A DNA stretch of 36,878 nt from an uncultured Lachnospiraceae bacterium (GTDB lineage: Bacteria; Bacillota; Clostridia; Lachnospirales; Lachnospiraceae). Within the stretch, counting starts at the first letter, position 1. The number at the start of each line of letters is the position of its first letter. The stretch covers positions 1 through 36,878 of the forward strand of contig CAJOID010000024.1 in NCBI GenBank assembly GCA_905234595.1. Reading direction: 5' to 3'. Positions 25,223 to 32,880 of this stretch are shown one piece after another. Below the pieces are notes generated by a model. The model had not been told where the DNA came from. It saw only the letters and a program-made list of their open reading frames with translations, and did no database searches. The position numbers were made by a program, and so were the translations under genes.

Positions 25223-26425
25223 GTGAAAAATGCATATACAGTAAGTGAAGTAACCAGATATATCCGTAATATGTTCAGCCAGGATTTCGTCCTGAAATCC
25301 GTTAAGGTGAGCGGAGAGGTAAGCAACTGTAAGTATCATTCCTCCGGACATATTTATTTTACGCTCAAGGATGAAAGCAGCTCCATTGCATGTGTGATGT
25401 TCGCATCCAACAGAGGGGGGCTTACATTTACTCTTTCCGACGGAATGAAGATAGAGGCCGAAGGGCGTGTCGATATATACGAGCGCAGCGGTTCCTATCA
25501 GCTCTATGCATTCAGGATAGTACAGGCCGGTGCCGGTGACCTGTATCTTAAGTACGAAGCACTTAAGAAAGAACTGGAAGAGCGTGGAATGTTCGCTCCG
25601 GAGTATAAGTCTCCGATCCCGCGTTATATACGTACTCTCGGTGTGGTGACGGCACCGACCGGAGCAGCCGTACAGGATATCATCAATATCACGCGCAGGC
25701 GCAATCCTTATGTGCAGATCATATTATGCCCCGCCCAGGTTCAGGGAGAAGGTGCCGCCGCGTCCATAGTGGCCGGTATCCGTGAACTCGAAGAGCGCGG
25801 AGTGGATGTGATGATAGTCGGCAGGGGCGGCGGTTCCATCGAGGACCTGTGGGCTTTTAACGAAGAGATCGTAGCGCAGGCAATATTTGACTCGCGTGTT
25901 CCCGTCATCTCGGCAGTGGGACATGAAACCGACTTCACGATAGCCGATTTCGTGGCTGATATGAGAGCACCCACACCGTCTGCGGCTGCCGAGCTGGCCG
26001 TATATGAAGCATCGAGACTCGCCGATGATATGAAAGCGCTTATGGACAGACTTGAGTCTGCCATGTATGAGCATATCAGGGCCGGCAGGGACAGGAGCGG
26101 GAGACTGTCACTCAGACTGGAAGCCGTTAAGCCGGCTAACCGTCTCATACAGAAGCGGACATACGCCATCAGTCTTGAGGATCGTATCGAAGCAGCCATG
26201 AAGGGCATACTTCTCCGTAAGAGACATGATATGGAGATGTATATCGCGAGACTCAAAGGCCTGTCACCGCTTGATAAACTCAATCAGGGATATGCGGTAG
26301 CGGTCACCGCCGGTGGCGTGCGGATGCGCAGTACAGGTGATGCGGGTATCGGCGATACATACAGACTGTATCTGAGCGACGGATACCTGGACAGCCGGGT
26401 GGAGGACATACATGAGCAGAAATGA
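25223..26425 (+). CDS. xseA: Exodeoxyribonuclease VII large subunit
   Basis: XseA is the catalytic subunit of exonuclease VII, which degrades single-stranded DNA in both directions. The N-terminal OB-fold starts YTVSEVTRYIRNMFSQDFVL with VSGEVSNCKYHSSGHIYFTL. The catalytic domain has RTLGVVTAPTGAAVQDIIN, VGRGGGSIEDLWAFNEE, and ISAVGHETDFTIADFVAD, with APTPSAAAELAV. At 400 residues it is of normal length. The start is a GTG at 25223 chosen because the next residues match the family start; no clear ribosome site precedes it. The end overlaps xseB by 14 bases. Confidence 0.95.
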   Translation: MKNAYTVSEVTRYIRNMFSQDFVLKSVKVSGEVSNCKYHSSGHIYFTLKDESSSIACVMFASNRGGLTFTLSDGMKIEAEGRVDIYERSGSYQLYAFRIVQAGAGDLYLKYEALKKELEERGMFAPEYKSPIPRYIRTLGVVTAPTGAAVQDIINITRRRNPYVQIILCPAQVQGEGAAASIVAGIRELEERGVDVMIVGRGGGSIEDLWAFNEEIVAQAIFDSRVPVISAVGHETDFTIADFVADMRAPTPSAAAELAVYEASRLADDMKALMDRLESAMYEHIRAGRDRSGRLSLRLEAVKPANRLIQKRTYAISLEDRIEAAMKGILLRKRHDMEMYIARLKGLSPLDKLNQGYAVAVTAGGVRMRSTGDAGIGDTYRLYLSDGYLDSRVEDIHEQK

Positions 26426-26660
26426 AAACATGGAAATAGAGGAACTGGGAGTTAAGATCCCTGAAGAATCATTGGAGGATACCTTCAGGCTCATAGAGGA
26501 TGTGATCACCAAACTGGAGGATCCTGATATCGCTATCGAGGATGCTTTTACCGAATATGAATCCGGTATGAAGCTGCTGAAGAAATGCAACGATAAGCTT
26601 GACCTGATAGAGAAGAAGGTCATGGCAGTCGGAAACGATGGTGAACTGCATGAGTTTTGA
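26412..26660 (+). CDS. xseB: Exodeoxyribonuclease VII small subunit
   Basis: The 82-residue acidic helical protein has the XseB pattern LEDTFRLIEDVITKLEDPDI, ediaftEYESGMKLLKKCNDKLD and ends IEKKVMAV. Several copies assemble on XseA. GGAGG lies 6 bases before the ATG within the end of xseA. Its stop overlaps the beginning of ispA, so the three genes are tightly coupled. Confidence 0.93.
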   Translation: MSRNENMEIEELGVKIPEESLEDTFRLIEDVITKLEDPDIAIEDAFTEYESGMKLLKKCNDKLDLIEKKVMAVGNDGELHEF

Positions 26661-27549
26661 TGAAGAATTAAAGACGCGGATATCAAGGACCGAGGATATA
26701 GTATCGGCTTATCTGCCGGGTGACGGCGATTACGGTGCACGTGTCGTGGAAGCTATGAATTACAGCTTCCTGGCGGGAGGTAAGCGCATACGTCCGATGC
26801 TGATGATAGAGACGCATATACTGTGCGGGGGAGACGGTCATCTGGTAGCACCTTTCATGGCGGCTTTGGAGATGATACATACTTATTCCCTGGTACATGA
26901 TGATCTGCCGGCGATGGACGGTGATGTGCTCAGACGGGGCAAACCGACCACATGGAAGCAGTACGACGAGGCCTGTGCGATATTGGCCGGAGACGGACTG
27001 CTCAACTATTCATGTGAGACGGCTGCGCTTGCTTTTGATATGGCTGAGGATCATGAAGACTATATCAGAGTGGCGGCATCGCTCAAGATCCTGTATCACC
27101 ATGCGGGAATATACGGAATGATAGGCGGACAGTGCGCTGATATCGAGGCCGAGGAAAAAGGAGATATCCCTGAGGATATGCTCATCTATATACACCGCAA
27201 CAAGACCGCAGCCTTGATACGTGCAGCCATGACCATAGGCGCCGTTCTGGCCGGGGCCGATGACGATACCATACGGCTGATAGACCGCGCTGCCGACTGT
27301 ATCGGTATAGCCTTTCAGATACAGGATGACCTGCTGGATGTCATGGGGAACGATGAGACCCTGGGCAAACCGACAGGCAGTGATGAGCGGAATCATAAGA
27401 CTACATATGTGACTCTGCACGGCATCGAAGAATCCCGTGCGGCTGTAGAGCGCCTGAGTAATGAGGCACTCGGAATAGTGAGAGATATGAGACATCGTAA
27501 CGAGTTCCTTGAGGAACTCATCACATGGATGATCAACAGGGACAGATAA
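26650..27549 (+). CDS. ispA: Farnesyl/geranylgeranyl diphosphate synthase family polyprenyl synthase
   Basis: The enzyme condenses isopentenyl diphosphate with allylic diphosphates to make farnesyl diphosphate. It has the GGKRIRPML motif, the first aspartate-rich site DDLPAMDGD (DDx4D, usual for bacterial FPP synthase), RGKPTTWKQYDE, the GGQCADIEAE segment and the second site IAFQIQDDLLDVMG. I chose the ATG at 26650, whose product begins MSFDEELKTR; an in-frame ATG at 26638 would add four residues and is equally possible. It overlaps xseB by 11 bases and precedes dxs, so precursor supply and use are encoded together. Confidence 0.93.
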   Translation: MSFDEELKTRISRTEDIVSAYLPGDGDYGARVVEAMNYSFLAGGKRIRPMLMIETHILCGGDGHLVAPFMAALEMIHTYSLVHDDLPAMDGDVLRRGKPTTWKQYDEACAILAGDGLLNYSCETAALAFDMAEDHEDYIRVAASLKILYHHAGIYGMIGGQCADIEAEEKGDIPEDMLIYIHRNKTAALIRAAMTIGAVLAGADDDTIRLIDRAADCIGIAFQIQDDLLDVMGNDETLGKPTGSDERNHKTTYVTLHGIEESRAAVERLSNEALGIVRDMRHRNEFLEELITWMINRDR

Positions 27550-29420
27550 GGATGTATCTGGAGCAGATAAAACAGGCAAATGACATAAAGAACATACCCG
27601 AGACGGCACTGCCTGATCTGGCCGGTGAGATCAGGGACTTTCTGATCAGGACCATCTCGGTCACGGGAGGACATCTGGGCAGTAATCTGGGAGCCGTGGA
27701 ACTGACAATGGCTCTGCATCTGTCTCTTGATCTGCCCAATGATGAGATCATATGGGATGTCGGTCATCAGTCATATACACACAAGATACTGACGGGCCGG
27801 CGCGAAGGATTCGTGCATTTACGTCAATACGGCGGCATGAGTGGTTTCCCGAAACGTAACGAGAGCGATTGTGATGCGTTTGATACCGGTCACAGTTCCA
27901 CCTCGATCTCGGCCGGTCTGGGGCTTGTCAAAGCCCGTGACCTGCGAAAAGAATCACGTACCATAGTTTCGGTCATCGGCGACGGATCGCTTACGGGCGG
28001 TATGGCCTATGAAGCTCTTAATAATGCTTCGAGACTGGATACCAACTTCATAATCATCCTCAACGATAATGAGATGTCGATCTCCGAAAATGTCGGCGGA
28101 ATGTCCAAATATCTGAACAGTATACGTACATCGGAGAAATATCTGAATCTGCGCGACGGGATCTACTATTCCCTGGCGGGCAGATCCAAGCGGACGGATG
28201 AACTTATCGAGCGTATCCGTAAGACCAAGAGAACGCTTAAGAGCATGGTCGTACCCGGAATGTTCTTTGAGGATATGGGTATCACGTATCTCGGTCCCGT
28301 GGACGGGCATGATATAGGTGCGATGAAGATCGCCATAAGTGAAGCAAAGAAGGTCAGAGGAGCCGTGATCGTACACGTTCTGACCCAGAAGGGCAGGGGA
28401 TATGAGCCTGCGATCAAACATCCGGCCAGATTCCACGGAGCGGAGCCTTTTGAGATAGAGACGGGGCTTCCCGCCAAACCGCGTACATCAGCGAATTATA
28501 CGGATATATTCTCAACGGTAATGTGCAAACTCGGGGCCAGGGATCCCGACGTGGTGGCTATCACAGCGGCCATGCCTGACGGAACGGGGCTTAAGAGATT
28601 CCGCAATATGTTCCCCGACAGATTTTTTGATGTGGGTATAGCGGAAGAACATGCGGTCACGTTTGCCGCAGGTCTTGCCGCAGGCGGCCTTAAACCCATA
28701 GTAGCGGTTTATTCATCTTTCCTTCAGAGAGGATATGACCAGATCATTCATGATGTATGCCTGCAGAAACTGCCGGTCGTATTTGCCATAGACAGGGCAG
28801 GACTTGTAGGAAGTGACGGAGAGACACATCAGGGTATATTTGACCTGTCCTATCTGTCGAGCATACCGGATATCATGGTCATGGCGCCCAAGAATAAATG
28901 GGAACTCTCGGATATGATCAAATTTGCACTGGCATCCGGCGCTCCCGCTGCGGTCAGATATCCCAGAGGAAATGCGTACACCGGTCTGCAGGAGTACCGT
29001 GCACGCATCGAATACGGGAGATCCGAGCCCATATATGTGGAGAAGGGCATATTACTGTATGTCGTGGGCAGTATGGTCAGGACAGCCGAAGAAGTCAGAA
29101 ATACACTTAAAGAAAAGGGATATGACTGTTCGCTGACAAACGCCAGATTCGTGAAACCTCTGGATGTGGAATACATCAAAGAAGCATGCAGGCCCCATGA
29201 TCTCATAGTGACTATGGAAGAGAATGTCTTAAGCGGCGGATTCGGTGAACATGTATCAGCCGTGATCGAAGAGGAAGGTTTATCCGGGCAGGTGAAGGTC
29301 ATGCATGTAGCTGTTCCCGATACATATGTCGAGCACGGCAGCGTGGATATACTCAAAAAGATGATCGGAATAGACGCCGCCAGCGTGACTGAGAGGATCC
29401 TGAATGAAAGAACGTCTTGA
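27525..29420 (+). CDS. dxs: 1-deoxy-D-xylulose-5-phosphate synthase
   Basis: Dxs makes DXP from pyruvate and glyceraldehyde 3-phosphate, the first step of the MEP isoprenoid pathway. Motifs are complete in 631 residues: TGGHLGSNLGAVELTMALH, the thiamine diphosphate site GDGSLTGGMAYEALNNAS, THGQ-equivalent region LTQKGRGYEPA, FDVGIAEEHAVTFAAGLA, and AIDRAGLVGSDGETHQG. The ATG at 27525 has GAGGAA 8 bases upstream and overlaps ispA by 25 bases. A start at 27552 would remove nine residues and is the other option. The end overlaps tlyA. Confidence 0.96.
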   Translation: MDDQQGQIRMYLEQIKQANDIKNIPETALPDLAGEIRDFLIRTISVTGGHLGSNLGAVELTMALHLSLDLPNDEIIWDVGHQSYTHKILTGRREGFVHLRQYGGMSGFPKRNESDCDAFDTGHSSTSISAGLGLVKARDLRKESRTIVSVIGDGSLTGGMAYEALNNASRLDTNFIIILNDNEMSISENVGGMSKYLNSIRTSEKYLNLRDGIYYSLAGRSKRTDELIERIRKTKRTLKSMVVPGMFFEDMGITYLGPVDGHDIGAMKIAISEAKKVRGAVIVHVLTQKGRGYEPAIKHPARFHGAEPFEIETGLPAKPRTSANYTDIFSTVMCKLGARDPDVVAITAAMPDGTGLKRFRNMFPDRFFDVGIAEEHAVTFAAGLAAGGLKPIVAVYSSFLQRGYDQIIHDVCLQKLPVVFAIDRAGLVGSDGETHQGIFDLSYLSSIPDIMVMAPKNKWELSDMIKFALASGAPAAVRYPRGNAYTGLQEYRARIEYGRSEPIYVEKGILLYVVGSMVRTAEEVRNTLKEKGYDCSLTNARFVKPLDVEYIKEACRPHDLIVTMEENVLSGGFGEHVSAVIEEEGLSGQVKVMHVAVPDTYVEHGSVDILKKMIGIDAASVTERILNERTS

Positions 29421-30213
29421 TGTGCTGCTGACATCCGGCGGGTACGCTGAGAGCAGGGAAAAAGCCAAAGCCCTGATAATGAGCGGGATCGTCTATGTGA
29501 ACGGTGTCAAAGAGGATAAAGCAGGATCGGTCTTTGATCCGGATAAATCCGAGATAGAAGTTCGCGGTGCCACCCTGAAGTATGTGAGCCGCGGAGGACT
29601 GAAGCTCGAGAAAGCCATGGAAGTCTTTCCGATAGACCTGACAGGTGCGGTAGCCATGGATATAGGTGCATCCACCGGCGGATTTACCGATTGTATGCTT
29701 CAGAACGGAGCTGTAAAGGTATACAGTATAGATGTGGGACATGGGCAGCTGGCCTGGAAACTGAGGAATGACGAGCGTGTCATATGTATGGAAAAGACCA
29801 ATTTCAGGTACGTGACACCGGATGATATACCCGAGCCCATAGACTTTGCATCCGTGGATGTGTCATTTATTTCACTGTCCAAAATCCTGCCGCCGGCATA
29901 TGCTCTGCTCAAGCCCGGAGCATCGATGGCGGTGCTGATCAAACCTCAGTTCGAAGCCGGACGTGAGAAAGTCGGAAAAAAAGGCGTAGTCAGAGATAGG
30001 GCTACACATACAAAGGTCATATCCGATTGTATCGGATACGCGCGGGATACCGGATTTGAGGTGGCCGGCCTCGATCATTCCCCGATCAGGGGACCGGAAG
30101 GAAATATAGAATATCTGATGTATCTGGTCAAGGACCCGGACGCCGGGGCACTCATCGTGGATGAAACGATAGACGGTGTTGTAGACAGAGCTCATGAGGA
30201 GTTGGATAAATGA
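29404..30213 (+). CDS. tlyA: TlyA family rRNA 2'-O-methyltransferase
   Basis: The 269-residue protein has an N-terminal S4 RNA-binding domain (KERLDVLLTSGGYAESREKA, VYVNGVKEDKAG) and a FtsJ-like methyltransferase domain with YVSRGGLKLEKAM, the SAM motif AMDIGASTGGFTDC, and ASVDVSFISL. KPQFEAGREKVGKKGVVRD is a strong family mark. TlyA methylates cytidine 2'-hydroxyls in rRNA; older names call it a hemolysin. It overlaps dxs by 17 bases and nadK by 4, as in many Clostridia. Confidence 0.95.
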   Translation: MKERLDVLLTSGGYAESREKAKALIMSGIVYVNGVKEDKAGSVFDPDKSEIEVRGATLKYVSRGGLKLEKAMEVFPIDLTGAVAMDIGASTGGFTDCMLQNGAVKVYSIDVGHGQLAWKLRNDERVICMEKTNFRYVTPDDIPEPIDFASVDVSFISLSKILPPAYALLKPGASMAVLIKPQFEAGREKVGKKGVVRDRATHTKVISDCIGYARDTGFEVAGLDHSPIRGPEGNIEYLMYLVKDPDAGALIVDETIDGVVDRAHEELDK

Positions 30214-31016
30214 AGAGATTTCATATCATAGTCAACAGTTCCAAGGATCCCAACGGAGTATACACCGCTCAGATAAGGGCAGCACTTAACAATGTCGGGG
30301 CAGAGAATGTGACGATCGGCCCGTCGGTACCGGATGATACCGATGCGATCCTCGTGCTCGGAGGCGACGGAACCATGCTGCGGGCGGCCGGTAATAATTT
30401 CGGACGCAATATCCCTTTGCTCGGCGTTAACATCGGTAATCTCGGCTACCTGACGGAGATCGACATGAACGGTGATATAGAGCGTGACATGCGTAAACTG
30501 ACAGAGGGGGATTTCACGATAGAGAACCGCATGATGATGTGCGGCAAAGTATACAAATCCAAAAAAGCCAAAACGGAAGACCACTGTCTGAACGATATCA
30601 CCATAACAGGATGCGGAGCGCTGTGTCTGATACGATATGCATTGTATGTAAATAACGAGTATCTGAACAACTACTCGGCCGATGGCCTGGTCATCTCCAC
30701 ACCCACGGGCAGCACCGGATACAATATGTCGGCAGGCGGTCCGATAGCCCAGCCCAGAGCCAGCCTGATCATCGTGACTCCGATATGTCCTCATACCCTG
30801 AATACGAGGAGCATCGTCTTAAGCCCCGATGACCGTATAGAAGTACGTATCGTAGAGGGGCAGACAGTGCCCGTGGCCGCCCAGTTTGACGGCCGTGATC
30901 CTTATATGCTTGAAGCCGGGGATTCGATCCAGATATGCAGATCGACCGAAGTGACACGCGTGATCAAGCTCAGGAGAGAGAGCTTCCTCAATACACTTCA
31001 TGAGAAACTGGTCTGA
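30210..31016 (+). CDS. nadK: NAD kinase
   Basis: NadK phosphorylates NAD to NADP. The 268-residue protein shows the catalytic LVLGGDGTMLRAA near residue 50, the LLGVNIGNLGYLTEI strand, HCLNDITITG, and the NAD-binding SADGLVISTPTGSTGYNMSAGGPI, followed by TPICPHTL. ATGA overlap with tlyA. It is the last gene of the operon; recN converges on it with only 8 bases between the stop codons, and no argR follows. Confidence 0.95.
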   Translation: MKRFHIIVNSSKDPNGVYTAQIRAALNNVGAENVTIGPSVPDDTDAILVLGGDGTMLRAAGNNFGRNIPLLGVNIGNLGYLTEIDMNGDIERDMRKLTEGDFTIENRMMMCGKVYKSKKAKTEDHCLNDITITGCGALCLIRYALYVNNEYLNNYSADGLVISTPTGSTGYNMSAGGPIAQPRASLIIVTPICPHTLNTRSIVLSPDDRIEVRIVEGQTVPVAAQFDGRDPYMLEAGDSIQICRSTEVTRVIKLRRESFLNTLHEKLV

Positions 31017-31024
31017 TCGGACGG

Positions 31025-32692
31025 TCAGCCGTGAGCTCTGGCTTTGAGTTCCATGGCAGCGCGCCTGGCGGCTTCGGTAGTTTCTCCGGAGCCGGTCATT
31101 CTCATGAGTTCTTCAGTCATTCCATTTTCATCGAGAGAGTCGACAGCGGTCAGGGTTCTGTCACCATGTACCGATTTGGATATAACGAAATGGGTATCCG
31201 CCCAGGCTGCTACCTGAGCCTGGTGAGTAATGCATATGACCTGATGTGATCCGGCGAGGGAGTGGAGCTTCTCACCGACTTTCCATGCAGTGACACCGGA
31301 TATACCGGTATCTATCTCATCAAAGATCAGAGTATCACAGTTATCCCTGTCCCCTGACACGCATTTGACAGCCAGCATTATACGCGAGAGTTCTCCTCCG
31401 CTGGCTATATCCTTCAGCGGCATGAGAGGTTCGCCGGGGTTTAATGATATCAGAAAGTCTATATCATCATATCCTGTGGCAGTGATATGTGATTCATCGG
31501 CCGTTACATCGATCCGGAGTTCACAGTTTAAGAAATTCATATCTTTCAGGGATTCCATCAGTTCGGATTCCAGTGATCCGGCCGCCACGGTTCGGATATC
31601 ATGCGCCCGGCCGCAGAGAGCGCTCAATTCATCATGAAGGCTGTCTCTTTGGGAGTTCAGTCTGTCCATATATGCTTCATGATCGAGCAGTCTTTCCAGT
31701 TCAGCAGCCCGGTCATCCCTGTATGAGAGTATATCGTCTATGGTCCGCCCGTATTTATCTTTCAGATGATTGATCAGATCGAGCCGTGCGGATATCTCAT
31801 TAAATGAAGCTGCGTCATAGTCCGAGGCGGACATGTATGAACTGAGCTCACGGCTGAGATCTGAGCAGAGTGAGTCGATATCCGTCAGTGACGAAGCCAT
31901 ATCCACGAGCGCATCATCATATTCAGTGACGGAGTTAAGAGTCTTTAACGCGTGTGATATCAGATCACCGGCCCCGTCATTGCCGTCTAATATCGCCGAA
32001 ACCGAAGACAATGCTTCGCTGATCTTTGATGCGTTATTCATCCTCCGATATGAAGCCTCCAGTTCGATATCCTCTCCGGGTTTGAGGGAGGCGTTATCTA
32101 TCTCATTTATCTCAAATTCAGCCAGATCGGCTTTTCTCCTGCGCAGGGAATCATCTTCGGCGGCCTCATTTAGTTTACATAACACATCCGAATACAGGGT
32201 ATACTTTTCGTGTATCTGCTCAAGTATCTCATGCAGATCACCGGCACCGTGCATATCGAGCATGTTTTTAAGCGAGGATTCCCGCAACAGTGACAGAGAT
32301 TCACGCTGTCCGCAGATATCTATCAGTGAAGAAGTGAGGCGTGAGAGTTCTTTGACAGTGACTTTCTGGCCGTTTATGAAACAGTCGGATCCTCCGGGGG
32401 TCAGGCGGCGTCTGATTATTATGTCATCGCCTTCCGTATCTATGCCGGACTCGTACAACACTTTATATACGGAACGGTCTTCGGGCCTGAGAGTGAGTTC
32501 AACGCTGGCCTGATCGCATCCGCGACGGATCAGACCGGTATCGGCCCGGTCTCCGAGAGTGAGTCCCAATGCTTCTATGAGAATGGATTTGCCGGCACCG
32601 GTTTCGCCGGTAAGGACGTTCAGGCCGGGAGTGAATGCAATATCCGCTTCGTCTATGAGCGCGATATTACGTACATGAAGATCAGTAATCAT
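31025..32692 (-). CDS. recN: DNA repair protein RecN
   Basis: RecN is an SMC-like ATPase that acts at double-strand breaks. The 555-residue protein has the Walker A region LNVLTGETGAGKSILIEALG, coiled-coil segments in the middle, and the C-terminal ATPase elements LKDIASGGELSRIMLAVK (signature) and TLIFDEIDTGISG (Walker B), then QVICITHQAQVAAWAD. The ATG at 32692 has AAGGAG with a five-base spacer on the minus strand. In most Clostridia recN follows nadK-argR on the same strand; here it is inverted and divergent from relA. A TATAAT is present upstream. Confidence 0.95.
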   Translation of the reverse strand: MITDLHVRNIALIDEADIAFTPGLNVLTGETGAGKSILIEALGLTLGDRADTGLIRRGCDQASVELTLRPEDRSVYKVLYESGIDTEGDDIIIRRRLTPGGSDCFINGQKVTVKELSRLTSSLIDICGQRESLSLLRESSLKNMLDMHGAGDLHEILEQIHEKYTLYSDVLCKLNEAAEDDSLRRRKADLAEFEINEIDNASLKPGEDIELEASYRRMNNASKISEALSSVSAILDGNDGAGDLISHALKTLNSVTEYDDALVDMASSLTDIDSLCSDLSRELSSYMSASDYDAASFNEISARLDLINHLKDKYGRTIDDILSYRDDRAAELERLLDHEAYMDRLNSQRDSLHDELSALCGRAHDIRTVAAGSLESELMESLKDMNFLNCELRIDVTADESHITATGYDDIDFLISLNPGEPLMPLKDIASGGELSRIMLAVKCVSGDRDNCDTLIFDEIDTGISGVTAWKVGEKLHSLAGSHQVICITHQAQVAAWADTHFVISKSVHGDRTLTAVDSLDENGMTEELMRMTGSGETTEAARRAAMELKARAHG

Positions 32693-32735
32693 ATGTTCTC
32701 CTTATCTTTCTCCGGACGGGAAAGATACGATAATC

Positions 32736-32741
32736 ATTATA
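32736..32741 (-). promoter_or_regulatory. -10 element of the recN promoter
   Basis: Minus-strand TATAAT, 44 bases before the recN ATG. The -35 region is poor (TTTCTA about 17 bases upstream). No complete LexA-type operator was recognised. Confidence 0.45.
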
Positions 32742-32774
32742 GCATTTAGATAGTTTCATAGAAAGTATCATTTA

Positions 32775-32804
32775 TTGACTGGGCCACCGGGTTTGTTCTA
32801 TAAT
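32775..32804 (+). promoter_or_regulatory. Promoter of relA
   Basis: TTGACT at 32775-32780, an 18-base spacer and a perfect TATAAT at 32799-32804, one of the best promoter matches in the window. It predicts a leader of about 60 bases. Confidence 0.7.
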
Positions 32805-32866
32805 TACATAGATGCGGGTGCCTGCGCCTGCATGTGTCATTGGGGAGTTATAATCTGTTTGAGGGA

Positions 32867-32880
32867 CCCGCGTGTGCGGG
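32867..32880 (+). other. Hairpin at the relA start codon
   Basis: CCCGC (32867-32871) and GCGGG (32876-32880) can pair with GTGT as the loop. The loop contains the GTG start at 32872, and the GAGGG ribosome site at 32861-32865 is next to the stem. It may limit initiation. Confidence 0.45.

Noticed and set aside
31013-31028. Hairpin CTGATC/GGTCAG across the nadK and recN stop codons as a bidirectional terminator
   Set aside because: Only six pairs with one T-G and no T tract on either side.
32686-32700. LexA-like operator (GAAC-ATAT-GATT on the minus strand) at recN
   Set aside because: Only one half matches GAACNNNNGTTC and the site coincides with the ribosome site and start codon, so chance is likely.
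32849-32854. Second TATAAT before relA
   Set aside because: No -35 box at the correct distance, and the site lies too near the start for a normal leader; the 32775-32804 promoter is much better.
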